NCBI RefSeq assembly: GCF_007677725.1
Contig: NZ_VEDF01000004.1
Span: 451,376-515,375, forward strand
Direction: 5' to 3'
Source of the DNA: Pseudomonas sp. URMO17WK12:I11
GTDB lineage: Bacteria > Pseudomonadota > Gammaproteobacteria > Pseudomonadales > Pseudomonadaceae
Length of the DNA: 64,000 nucleotides
Shown: positions 17,431-25,128 of the stretch, in pieces
Position numbering within the stretch: the first letter of the stretch is position 1
Layout of the letters: each line of letters opens with the position of its first letter
Translations under genes and position numbers: made by a program
Notes under the pieces: generated by a model
The model's database searches: none
What the model saw: only the letters and a program-made list of their open reading frames with translations
Told to the model about the DNA's origin: nothing

Positions 17431-18885
17431 ATGGCCGCCCTCGCCCGCTATTCCCTTACCTGCCTGGCTGCGCTGTGCCTGGTGGGCGCCGCCCAAGCTG
17501 CCACCCAGAGCCTCACCGCGCAACCGAGCGTCGACACCCTGCCGCGCGAACAGCGCCAGCTTCAGGTCGATCACCTGCGTCAGCAGGTGCGCCAGGCCGT
17601 GGCCTTCGAGCAAGGCGAACGGCAACGCCCGACCGGCCGCGCCAGCGTCAGCCTGCAACCGATGTTCTCGGCCCAGGCCGGCAGCTGGCCGTTCGAGCCG
17701 TTCGTCAACAACGGGCTGTTCCGCGCCATCGCCGGCTACCAGTCGCATCACCCGCAAGTGGTGATGCTGCGCGGCGGCAGCATGACCCTGGCGCAATTGC
17801 ACGATGCGTTGAATGACCCACGGATCCTCAAACGCTACAAGGATGGCTACCTGCTCAGCTACCCGCTGATGATCGGCAGCGATGCTGGCCTGGTGCTAGA
17901 GGGCACTGCGCTGTACCTGTCGAGTTTCTCCGGGACGGCGTTGATCAACCAGGGCTGGCTGGGCTTGAACCAGTCGCGCCTGGAAAGCATGGCCGGCGAG
18001 CAACCCGGCAGTACCGACCGCGCCTGGCGGCCGTTCGTGGTGGCGTGGGCGGGCAGTCATACGCAAGTCATCGGCTCGACCCTCAAGCGTCTGGGCTACA
18101 ACGCCAACCTGTCGCGCGGCCTGACCACCGCCCTGAGCACCCAGCAGGCGGCCAACACCCGTCCGGCCACGGTGATCATTCGCGATAGCCAGTTGAGCGA
18201 GATGTCCACCGCGGTGGAATTGCAGCACAGCCAGGCGAGCATCAGCGCCAGCCGGATCGAGCAGTCGCAGCAGTACGCCATCGACGTGCAGAACAGCCAG
18301 GTCAACCTGCACGGCAACCAACTGCGCGGCATCGACAACAACAGCGGGGTGCGCTTGCGCGGCAAGACTCGCGCCGCTGTCGAGGCTAACCTGATCCTCG
18401 GCGCGACCAAGGCCGGCATCGAGGTCAGTGACCAGCAGGGCGCCGTCTTGCTCTCGGGCAACCGCATCGGCGACAGTCGCGGCAATGGCATCCAGCTGCG
18501 CAGCCTGGCGCCCACCGCTTCGGCGCCTTTGGTGATCGACGGCAACCTGCTCGGCAGCAGCCAGGGCAGCGCCCTGGATGCCAGTGAAGTGGGCGCGCTG
18601 GCGCTGCTCGACAACCGTATCGGCAATACTTCCGAATACGCCATCAGCCTGCGCAACAGCACGCCTCAGGCTGGGCCGCTGATCATCAGCGGCAACCGCC
18701 TTGGCCAGGTCGGCAAGGCGCTGCTGCGTGTCGAAGGCATGCGCGATGTGCTGCTCGGCGGCAACCGCTTCGAGGGCAAGCCATTGCTGCAGAACCTGCT
18801 GATCGGCGACCTGTTGCCGGTGCAGGGGCAATTGCTCGAAGCCACGGTGCGCCAAGGCGAGACGGTGCGGGTCAGGCAACAATAA
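17431..18885 (+). CDS. algG: Parallel beta-helix AlgG-like protein lacking the catalytic DPHD motif
   Basis: AlgG epimerises mannuronate to guluronate in the polymer and is also a structural part of the periplasmic complex. This 484-residue protein (AlgG is about 540) has a signal peptide (QAATQS), a family-like N-terminal region (MIGSDAGLVLEG, then LSSFSGTALINQG), VVAWAGSHTQVIGSTLKRLGY matching the AlgG block, and right-handed beta-helix repeats (about 200-450). Where AlgG has YGIDPHD, it reads YAIDVQN (D285-N288), so the catalytic histidine is missing. Epimerase activity is unlikely. A scaffold role or another activity remains possible. AAGGAG precedes the ATG; it is the last gene of the cluster. 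Confidence 0.85.
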   Translation: MAALARYSLTCLAALCLVGAAQAATQSLTAQPSVDTLPREQRQLQVDHLRQQVRQAVAFEQGERQRPTGRASVSLQPMFSAQAGSWPFEPFVNNGLFRAIAGYQSHHPQVVMLRGGSMTLAQLHDALNDPRILKRYKDGYLLSYPLMIGSDAGLVLEGTALYLSSFSGTALINQGWLGLNQSRLESMAGEQPGSTDRAWRPFVVAWAGSHTQVIGSTLKRLGYNANLSRGLTTALSTQQAANTRPATVIIRDSQLSEMSTAVELQHSQASISASRIEQSQQYAIDVQNSQVNLHGNQLRGIDNNSGVRLRGKTRAAVEANLILGATKAGIEVSDQQGAVLLSGNRIGDSRGNGIQLRSLAPTASAPLVIDGNLLGSSQGSALDASEVGALALLDNRIGNTSEYAISLRNSTPQAGPLIISGNRLGQVGKALLRVEGMRDVLLGGNRFEGKPLLQNLLIGDLLPVQGQLLEATVRQGETVRVRQQ

Positions 18886-18954
18886 CCCCAACTGCGGCAG
18901 CGGCTTGTCCGGCTTCCACTTACGCCAGTTACGCGGCGAGGAGGCCGGCAAGCT

Positions 18955-19386
18955 TCACGCGATGACCCGCTGCATCCTGACGAAGCAGCCCTCCTCCCCG
19001 ACCTCGACGAAGCCGTGGCGCTCGTACAGCTGGCGCGCCGGGTTGCTCTGAAACACCATCAATCGCAACAGCGGCAAGCGCCGCTGCGCTGTCCAGTCGG
19101 CGAGGGTCTCGAGCACCTGGCTGCCCACCCCCTGGCCTCGATGGGCCGGCAGCAGGTGCAGCTCGCGGATGAACAAGGCTTGGCGGTCCTGGCTGAGGCT
19201 GCAGAATCCGAGGGTTTGTCCAGCTTCGACGACCAACCATTGCTCGCGCCAATCCCAGGCTTGGTCGAAGGCCTCCTCCACCCAGAGCAGATCGAACTGA
19301 TGGTAGTAAGGCAGCATCGCCCGACGCGTCAGGTCCCGCGCGAAGGTGCGATGGCTAGCGCTGGCGGCGATCAGCTGGACGGGCAT
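18955..19386 (-). CDS. GNAT-family N-acetyltransferase
   Basis: A 143-residue protein with the GNAT fold: LWVEEAF and QTLGFCSLSQ strands, then FIRELHLLPAHRGQGVGSQVLETL with the acetyl-CoA pyrophosphate-binding R-G-Q-G-V-G loop (about residues 80-95), and NPARQLYERHGFVEVGE near the end. The substrate cannot be told from sequence. The start MPVQLIA is chosen for AGGGAGA about 8 bases upstream. It converges with the end of the polysaccharide cluster across 69 bp and is divergent from the phosphate transporter. Confidence 0.88.
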   Translation of the reverse strand: MPVQLIAASASHRTFARDLTRRAMLPYYHQFDLLWVEEAFDQAWDWREQWLVVEAGQTLGFCSLSQDRQALFIRELHLLPAHRGQGVGSQVLETLADWTAQRRLPLLRLMVFQSNPARQLYERHGFVEVGEEGCFVRMQRVIA

Positions 19387-19505
19387 CGATATTCTCCCTG
19401 AGTCTTTTGCAATCAGCCTAGGTAATTCATTGACCGAGGTCACGTGCCTGCGCGCACAACTTTCTATCCTTTGGGCCATTCCCGCCGACGCCCACCGGAG
19501 CCCCC

Positions 19506-21104
19506 ATGGCAATCCCGTCGCTGGCCCATGGCGACCCACGCCCGGACCTCTCCCGCTCGCCAGGGCGGCGCAGCCTGTTGCTGTTCTTCACCGTGCTGCT
19601 GGCCGGCATTGCCTACACGGCCTGGAGCCTGAAGCAGGACGTCAGCGCCAGCGGCACGGTGATCACCACGGTCACGCCGTTCCTGCTGCTGGGCCTGGCG
19701 CTGTTGATCGCGCTCGGGTTCGAGTTCGTCAACGGCTTTCACGACACGGCCAATGCCGTCGCCACGGTGATCTACACCCACGCGTTGCCCGCCTCGGTAG
19801 CGGTGGTCTGGTCAGGACTGTGCAATTTTCTCGGTGTTTTGCTTTCCAGCGGCGCGGTGGCGTTCGGCATCGTCGCCCTGCTGCCGGTGGAACTGCTGCT
19901 GCAGGTGGGGTCGTCCGCCGGCTTCGCCATGGTCTTCGCCCTGCTGCTGGCCGCCATCATCTGGAACCTCGGCACCTGGTGGCTGGGGCTGCCGGCGTCA
20001 TCCTCGCACACCTTGATCGGCTCGATCATCGGGGTGGGCATCGCCAACGCCTGGATGCACGGGCGCGATGGCGCCAGTGGCGTGGACTGGACGCAGGCCG
20101 GCAAGGTCGGCTACGCCCTGCTGTTTTCGCCGCTGATCGGGTTCGTCTGCGCGGCCCTGCTGTTGCTGGCATTGCGCAGTTTGCTCAAGCACCAGGCGCT
20201 GTATCAAGCACCGCAAGGGCGCATGCCGCCGCCGTGGTGGATCCGCGGGCTGTTGATTCTGACCTGCACCGGCGTGTCGTTCGCCCACGGTTCCAACGAC
20301 GGGCAAAAAGGCATGGGGCTGATCATGCTCATCTTGATAGGCACATTGCCCATGGCTTATGCACTGAACAAGACGGTGCCGCACGAGCAGGCCGCGCAGT
20401 TCTGCACGGTGGCTGAACAAACCCGCCAAGCGCTGGCCCAGTTGGCGCCGGAACCCGCGCCAGCCGACCCGCGCCAGGTGCTCAGCGAGTTCATCGCCGC
20501 GCCCACGGCCGGCCCTCTGCCGCTGCCCGCCCTGACGGCCCTGACCGGTGCGATTGCCGAGCAGGTCAAAAGCTACGGCTCGCTGCAACGGGTACCGGCC
20601 GAAGCCATGGCCAACGTGCGCACCGACATGTACCTGACCAGCGAAGCCATCCGCCTGATCGACAGGCATCCGCAACAGACGCTGGATTCCGACACGCGCC
20701 ACCAGCTATTGCAGTTCAAGACGCACCTGGACGCTGCCACTCGCTATATCCCACTGTGGGTCAAGGTGGCGGTTGCCCTGGCCTTGGGCCTTGGCACCCT
20801 GGTCGGCTGGAAACGCATCGTGGTGACCGTGGGCGAGAAGATCGGCAAGACCCACCTGAGCTATGCCCAGGGGGCTTCGGCGGAAATGGTCGCGATGTGC
20901 ACCATTGGTGCGGCGGATATGTTCGGGCTACCGGTGTCGACGACGCATGTATTGAGTTCCGGGGTGGCGGGGACCATGATCGCCAACGGCTCGGGCATCC
21001 AGAAACGTACGCTGATCAACCTGCTGCTGGCCTGGGTGCTCACCCTACCGGCAGCGATGCTGTTGGCAGCAGGCCTGTACTGGCTGCTGAACCAGGTTTT
21101 CTGA
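19506..21104 (+). CDS. pitA: Inorganic phosphate transporter, PiT family
   Basis: A low-affinity proton- or metal-phosphate symporter of the inner membrane. The 532-residue protein has about ten membrane helices and both PiT signature repeats: GFEFVNGFHDTANAVAT near residue 68 and FAHGSNDGQKGMG near 260, plus GLPASSSHTLIGSIIG and GLPVSTTHVLSSG. A large cytoplasmic loop (about 290-410) separates the halves. No Pho box or pap-type (DUF47) partner gene is visible next to it. The symbol is by family only; Pseudomonas can carry more than one Pit. Confidence 0.9.
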   Translation: MAIPSLAHGDPRPDLSRSPGRRSLLLFFTVLLAGIAYTAWSLKQDVSASGTVITTVTPFLLLGLALLIALGFEFVNGFHDTANAVATVIYTHALPASVAVVWSGLCNFLGVLLSSGAVAFGIVALLPVELLLQVGSSAGFAMVFALLLAAIIWNLGTWWLGLPASSSHTLIGSIIGVGIANAWMHGRDGASGVDWTQAGKVGYALLFSPLIGFVCAALLLLALRSLLKHQALYQAPQGRMPPPWWIRGLLILTCTGVSFAHGSNDGQKGMGLIMLILIGTLPMAYALNKTVPHEQAAQFCTVAEQTRQALAQLAPEPAPADPRQVLSEFIAAPTAGPLPLPALTALTGAIAEQVKSYGSLQRVPAEAMANVRTDMYLTSEAIRLIDRHPQQTLDSDTRHQLLQFKTHLDAATRYIPLWVKVAVALALGLGTLVGWKRIVVTVGEKIGKTHLSYAQGASAEMVAMCTIGAADMFGLPVSTTHVLSSGVAGTMIANGSGIQKRTLINLLLAWVLTLPAAMLLAAGLYWLLNQVF

Positions 21105-21132
21105 GTGGATAGGCACGCTTGCTGTTGGAACA

Positions 21133-21149
21133 GGGGCGCAGGACGCCCC
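21133..21149. terminator. GC-rich hairpin between convergent genes
   Basis: GGGGCG and CGCCCC pair across a 5-base loop between the convergent pit and permease genes. There is no T run, so it may be only a weak terminator or an RNA-stabilising stem. Confidence 0.4.
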
Positions 21150-21165
21150 CGTTCGAGCAGTTGGC

Positions 21166-22548
21166 TCAAGCGGGCTGGGCCACCGCCCTGCCGCGCTTAT
21201 GAGTCAGTGCAACCAGCAGAATGAACACGGTCACACCAGCGGTCATCAGGGTTTCGTAGCGGTAGGCATCGCTGAACAGCATGTAGCCCAGGACCATGAC
21301 GATGGTGCCGATCACCAACCAGGTCAGCCACGGGAACAGCCACATCTTCAATTCCAACGAGCGCCCCTCGCGCTCGGCACGGGCGCGCATGCGCAATTGC
21401 GAGACCGCAATCACCAGGTAGACCAGCAGGGCGATGGCACCGGTGGTCGAGAGTAAGAAGCCGAACACCTTGCCAGGCAGCACGTAGTTGACGAAGCATC
21501 CGACAAAGCCTGCCAAGGTCGAACACAGGACCGCCACAGTGGGCACGCCGGCACCAGAGATGCGCTTGGTCATGCGCAGCGCCTGTCCGCGGGCACCCAG
21601 TGAATAAAGCATGCGCGAGGCGGTGTACAACCCTGAGTTCATGCAGCTGGTCACCGCCACCAGCACCACCAGGTCGACCAGCAACTTGGCGCCGGGCACG
21701 TTCAGCACCTCCAGCGTGCGCTGGAACGAACCGACCGCCTTGAGCCCCGGATCGTTCCAGGCCACCAACGACACCACCAGGAAGATCGACGCCAGGTAGA
21801 AGATGGCAATGCGGTACACCACCAGGTTGGTCGCCCGGCGAATCTTGTCCTTGGGGTTGGCCGTTTCATCGGCCGCGATGGTGACGATCTCGGCACCGAA
21901 GAACGAGAAGATGGTGATCAGCACGCCGCCCAGTACGGTGCCCCAACCGTTGGGCATGAAACCACCGCTGTCCCACAGGCGGCTGATGCCTGACACCGGC
22001 GCCAAGGGCCAGAAGCCGGACACCGCGAGGCTGCACACACCGATGAAGGCGACGATGGCGATCACCTTGACCAAGGCGAACCAGTACTCGAATGCTCCAA
22101 AATTCTTCACACTGACCAGGTTGCTTGCCGACAGCACCAGCATGATGACGAAGGCGAACAGCCACGACGGCACCTGCGGGAAATAGGCGTGCAGGATATC
22201 GGCACCGGCGATGGCCTCGACCGGAATGATCAGCACCCAGAACCACCAGTATAGCCAGCCGATGGTAAACCCTGCCCAAGGGCCGATGGCCTCGCTGGCA
22301 TAGGTGGAAAACGAGCCGCTGCTGGGGTTGGCGATGGCCATCTCGCCCAGCATGCGCATCACCAGCAGCACCAGCAGGCCAGTCAGGGCGTAGGACAGCA
22401 AGATGGCTGGGCCTGCTGTGGCAATGGCATTGGACGAGCCAATGAACAACCCGGCGCCGATGATGCCGGCGATGGAAATCATCGAAACCTGACGCGAGGT
22501 CAAGCCGTGCTGCAAGGACCGCTGTTTCTTATTGTGTAGCGAAGCCAT
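21166..22548 (-). CDS. gabP: Amino acid permease, probable GABA permease
   Basis: An APC-superfamily importer of the inner membrane. The 460-residue protein has 12 predicted helices. It begins LQHGLTSRQVSMISIAGIIGAGLFIGSSNAI, the AAT-family helix-1 motif, and has FSFFGAEIVTIAADE, as in GabP-type permeases. Its length fits GabP. The start MASLHNKK is chosen because GAGGG lies 8 bases upstream; the frame remains open beyond 22548 but with no support. It is divergent from a class III aminotransferase, which suggests uptake of GABA or another omega-amino acid for that enzyme. The exact substrate is inferred. Confidence 0.82.
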   Translation of the reverse strand: MASLHNKKQRSLQHGLTSRQVSMISIAGIIGAGLFIGSSNAIATAGPAILLSYALTGLLVLLVMRMLGEMAIANPSSGSFSTYASEAIGPWAGFTIGWLYWWFWVLIIPVEAIAGADILHAYFPQVPSWLFAFVIMLVLSASNLVSVKNFGAFEYWFALVKVIAIVAFIGVCSLAVSGFWPLAPVSGISRLWDSGGFMPNGWGTVLGGVLITIFSFFGAEIVTIAADETANPKDKIRRATNLVVYRIAIFYLASIFLVVSLVAWNDPGLKAVGSFQRTLEVLNVPGAKLLVDLVVLVAVTSCMNSGLYTASRMLYSLGARGQALRMTKRISGAGVPTVAVLCSTLAGFVGCFVNYVLPGKVFGFLLSTTGAIALLVYLVIAVSQLRMRARAEREGRSLELKMWLFPWLTWLVIGTIVMVLGYMLFSDAYRYETLMTAGVTVFILLVALTHKRGRAVAQPA

Positions 22549-22891
22549 GGAGAACCCTCGAGTGGGTCGGCCGCCGCATGATCCCGCTGCCTGCGACGGC
22601 TGAAAGTTGAAGCGCATGTCGGCCAGTAGGTGCCGGCAGTATCGATTCCAGCGCGCGCGCTCAACAAACGACGTTTTGGAAGTACATGATGCCGCCAAGG
22701 AATGAATCCGATATTGGCCATGTACTCCCCTGCGCAAGTTCATCGTTCCGAGGCCGGCTTCCTGCATCGCGCCCTGGCCCGCGAAGCGAAGGTTCATGAC
22801 TGCAGGGAATGATCGCAATCGAATAATTCGTTTGCCGTGCGCCCTGGCGGCAGGTTTGGATAGTGACAAAGCCGAACAAGGTCTACCGCCC
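22549..22891. other. 343-bp divergent promoter region (permease / aminotransferase)
   Basis: No gene is supported here. It must hold the two divergent promoters. The one clear structure is the inverted repeat AGTACATG / CATGTACT listed separately. I found no convincing -35/-10 pair. Confidence 0.55.
22681..22726. repeat. Inverted repeat AGTACATG-N30-CATGTACT
   Basis: Perfect 8-base arms at 22681-22688 and 22719-22726 separated by 30 bases in the divergent region. It could be two half-operators for a regulator shared by the permease and aminotransferase, or a stem-loop. Unproven. Confidence 0.45.
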
Positions 22892-24142
22892 ATGCATCCG
22901 CCAAGCATCAGCCAATCGCTCGCCATCGTGCACCCGATCACCCTCTCCCATGGCCGCAACGCCGAGGTATGGGATACCGAAGGCAAGCACTACATCGACT
23001 TTGTCGGCGGCATCGGCGTGCTCAACCTGGGTCATTGCAACCGCGCCGTAGTCGAGGCCATCCAAGCCCAGGCCGGTCGCCTGACCCACTACGCCTTCAA
23101 CGCAGCTGCACATGAGCCGTACTTGCAACTGATGGAGCGTTTGTGCCGGTTCGTGCCGGTCAGTTACCCGCTGGCCGGCATGCTCACCAACAGCGGTGCG
23201 GAAGCGGCGGAGAACGCACTGAAAGTGGCCCGTGGCGCCACCGGCAAGCGCGCCATCATCGCCTTCGATGGCGGTTTTCATGGCCGCACCCTGGCTACCC
23301 TCAGCCTCAATGGCAAAGTGGCGCCGTACAAGCAACGAGTCGGGGAGCTGCCAGGCCCGGTGTACCATCTGCCCTACCCCAGTGCCGACAGCGGCATCAC
23401 CAGCGAGCAAGCGTTCGCGGCGATGGAGCGCCTGTTCAGCGTCGAGTTGGCAGTGGAGGATGTCGCCGCATTCATCTTCGAGCCGGTGCAGGGCGAAGGC
23501 GGCTTCCTAGCCATGGACCCGGGCTTTGCCCAGGCCCTGCGGGCATTCTGCGACCAGCACGGCATCTTGATCATCATCGATGAGATCCAGTCTGGCTTCG
23601 GCCGTACCGGGCAACGCTTCGGCTTCTCGCGCCTGGGCATCGAACCGGATCTGCTGCTGCTGGCCAAAAGCATCGCTGGCGGTATGCCGCTGGGTGCGTT
23701 GCTCGGGCGGCAGGCGTTGCTGGGCGCATTGCCCAAGGGAGGATTGGGCGGAACCTACTCTGGCAACCCCATCGCCTGCGCCGCGGCATTGGCGAGCCTT
23801 GCGCAGATGAGCGATGAAAACCTTGCCACCTGGGGTGAGCGTCAGGAGCAGAGCATCGTGGGCCGGCATGCACGATGGAAGGCTGAGGGGCTTAGCCCCT
23901 TCCTCGGCCGCCTGACCGGCAGCGGCGCGATGCGCGGCATCGAATTGATCGACAGCGATGGCAACCCGGCGCCGCTGCAGCTGACCAAGGTACTGGATGC
24001 GGCAAGGGCCCGTGGCTTGCTGCTGATGCCCAGCGGCAAGGCCCGGCACATCATCCGCCTGCTGGCGCCGCTGACCATCGAGGCCGAGGTGCTCGAGCAG
24101 GGACTGGATATCCTCGAGCAGTGCCTGGCTGAACTGGAGTGA
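22892..24142 (+). CDS. Class III PLP-dependent aminotransferase (4-aminobutyrate-type)
   Basis: It probably transfers the omega-amino group of GABA or a related amine to a keto acid. The 416-residue protein has the fold-type I signatures: TNSGAEAAENALKVAR (phosphate binding, about 99-114), FDGGFHGRT, FEPVQGEGG, the pyridine-binding aspartate D230 in IIIDEIQSGFGRTG, and the Schiff-base lysine K259 in LLAKSIAGGMPLGA. The start MHPPSISQ is chosen because AAGG lies about 11 bases upstream and it fits the family; the frame is open further upstream. The divergent permease supports a GABA-like substrate. GabT is possible, but related paralogues cannot be excluded. Confidence 0.85.
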   Translation: MHPPSISQSLAIVHPITLSHGRNAEVWDTEGKHYIDFVGGIGVLNLGHCNRAVVEAIQAQAGRLTHYAFNAAAHEPYLQLMERLCRFVPVSYPLAGMLTNSGAEAAENALKVARGATGKRAIIAFDGGFHGRTLATLSLNGKVAPYKQRVGELPGPVYHLPYPSADSGITSEQAFAAMERLFSVELAVEDVAAFIFEPVQGEGGFLAMDPGFAQALRAFCDQHGILIIIDEIQSGFGRTGQRFGFSRLGIEPDLLLLAKSIAGGMPLGALLGRQALLGALPKGGLGGTYSGNPIACAAALASLAQMSDENLATWGERQEQSIVGRHARWKAEGLSPFLGRLTGSGAMRGIELIDSDGNPAPLQLTKVLDAARARGLLLMPSGKARHIIRLLAPLTIEAEVLEQGLDILEQCLAELE

Positions 24143-24145
24143 GGC

Positions 24146-24448
24146 TTACAAGCCCAGCTCTTCAGGGGTGAGCATGTCGGATTCGAAGGCGATCCAGCCG
24201 CCTTCGAGTTCGGCATGGCCATTGACGATCGGACCGTAGTAGGTCAGGCCGTTCTCCAGGGTCACGCAGATGTGCGTGGCGGATTTTTCGGGGGCCGCGA
24301 GCGTACCGACGAAATGCACCTTCTTCAGGGTTTCGGTGACCGCCTCCAGACCGACGCGCATGCCGGCGTTCTCCGAGGCTTCAGTATCGCCGCCACGGTC
24401 CTCGGCGCTGATGGTCACGGTGGCGGTGTAAGGGTACTGGGTGCTCAA
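24146..24448 (-). CDS. Conserved small protein of unknown function (TTG start)
   Basis: A 100-residue acidic protein, predicted soluble, with a regular beta-rich pattern (YTATVTISAEDRGG, HICVTLENGLTYYGPIV). I recognise no domain. The likely start is TTG at 24448 with GAGG 9 bases upstream (protein MSTQYPYT). It converges with the aminotransferase, their stops 3 bp apart. Confidence 0.7.
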   Translation of the reverse strand: MSTQYPYTATVTISAEDRGGDTEASENAGMRVGLEAVTETLKKVHFVGTLAAPEKSATHICVTLENGLTYYGPIVNGHAELEGGWIAFESDMLTPEELGL

Positions 24449-24630
24449 GCGGGGTTACCTCAAAGGGATGAGTTGGGCGTGAAGGCGCGTAGAGTACGGC
24501 AGGTCACCGCTGTTGTCTCTACTGGGCTCATCAGCACCTCGTGCGCCAAGCGGCAGGCCAGGCCTGCAAAACCGGCCCCGATCTGTTAGGGTGCCGGCCG
24601 ATGCACGCCACACCACACGAGGACACCTGA

Positions 24631-25056
24631 GTGAGCGCCGAACAACCCCTGATCGCCGACCTGTTCGAGGTCGACAAACGCCTGACCCTCAAGCCCGTCG
24701 TGGACTTCAACGTTTACCTGCGCAACGCCTTCGGCGACGGCCCATGCCGCTGCCATCGCTGCGTCGAAGGCGCCGACCCGAGCAGCTACAGCCATGCGCA
24801 CAGCTTCACCTTCGATGGCCGTGAGTGGCACCGACGCTTTGCCAGCACCGCTGGCAGCGACGTGGCCCAGGCCCTGAAAAAGGCCTGGCTGTCGTACACC
24901 AAGGCCGATCTGGCCCTGGCCGGCGTGCTCGACATGACCACCGTCAAGACCTTTACCGAGCTCGCCCTGCATGAGCGGTTGCTGGCGCTGCTGCCAGCCA
25001 GTGGCCTGGCCAGCCTGATCGACGGTCAGTGGATGTTGCACGCCCCGGCCGACTGA
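24631..25056 (+). CDS. Conserved protein of unknown function (GTG start)
   Basis: A 141-residue soluble protein. It contains a C-x-C-x2-C cluster (PCRCHRC, about 38-44) that could bind a metal, followed by HSFTFDGREWHRRF. The GTG start has GAGGA about 10 bases upstream. I recognise no family. It lies upstream of the EF-G paralogue in the same direction with a 72-bp gap. Confidence 0.7.
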   Translation: MSAEQPLIADLFEVDKRLTLKPVVDFNVYLRNAFGDGPCRCHRCVEGADPSSYSHAHSFTFDGREWHRRFASTAGSDVAQALKKAWLSYTKADLALAGVLDMTTVKTFTELALHERLLALLPASGLASLIDGQWMLHAPAD

Positions 25057-25128
25057 CTGCCGGGCGGTCGGGCAGTATTCTCGCGCTCTGCTAACGTGGG
25101 AGAATCCGTATCGCGCAGGTGCTCCGCC

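Noticed and set aside
4617..18885. Canonical alginate operon
   Set aside because: The gene order, absence of algA, missing DPHD in the AlgG-like protein and altered AlgL-like active site argue against a standard alginate operon, although the individual families are the same.
17431..18885. Generic pectate-lyase-like beta-helix protein as the call for the last cluster gene
   Set aside because: Blocks such as VVAWAGSHTQVIGSTLKRLGY and the position in the cluster match AlgG better, despite the lost motif.
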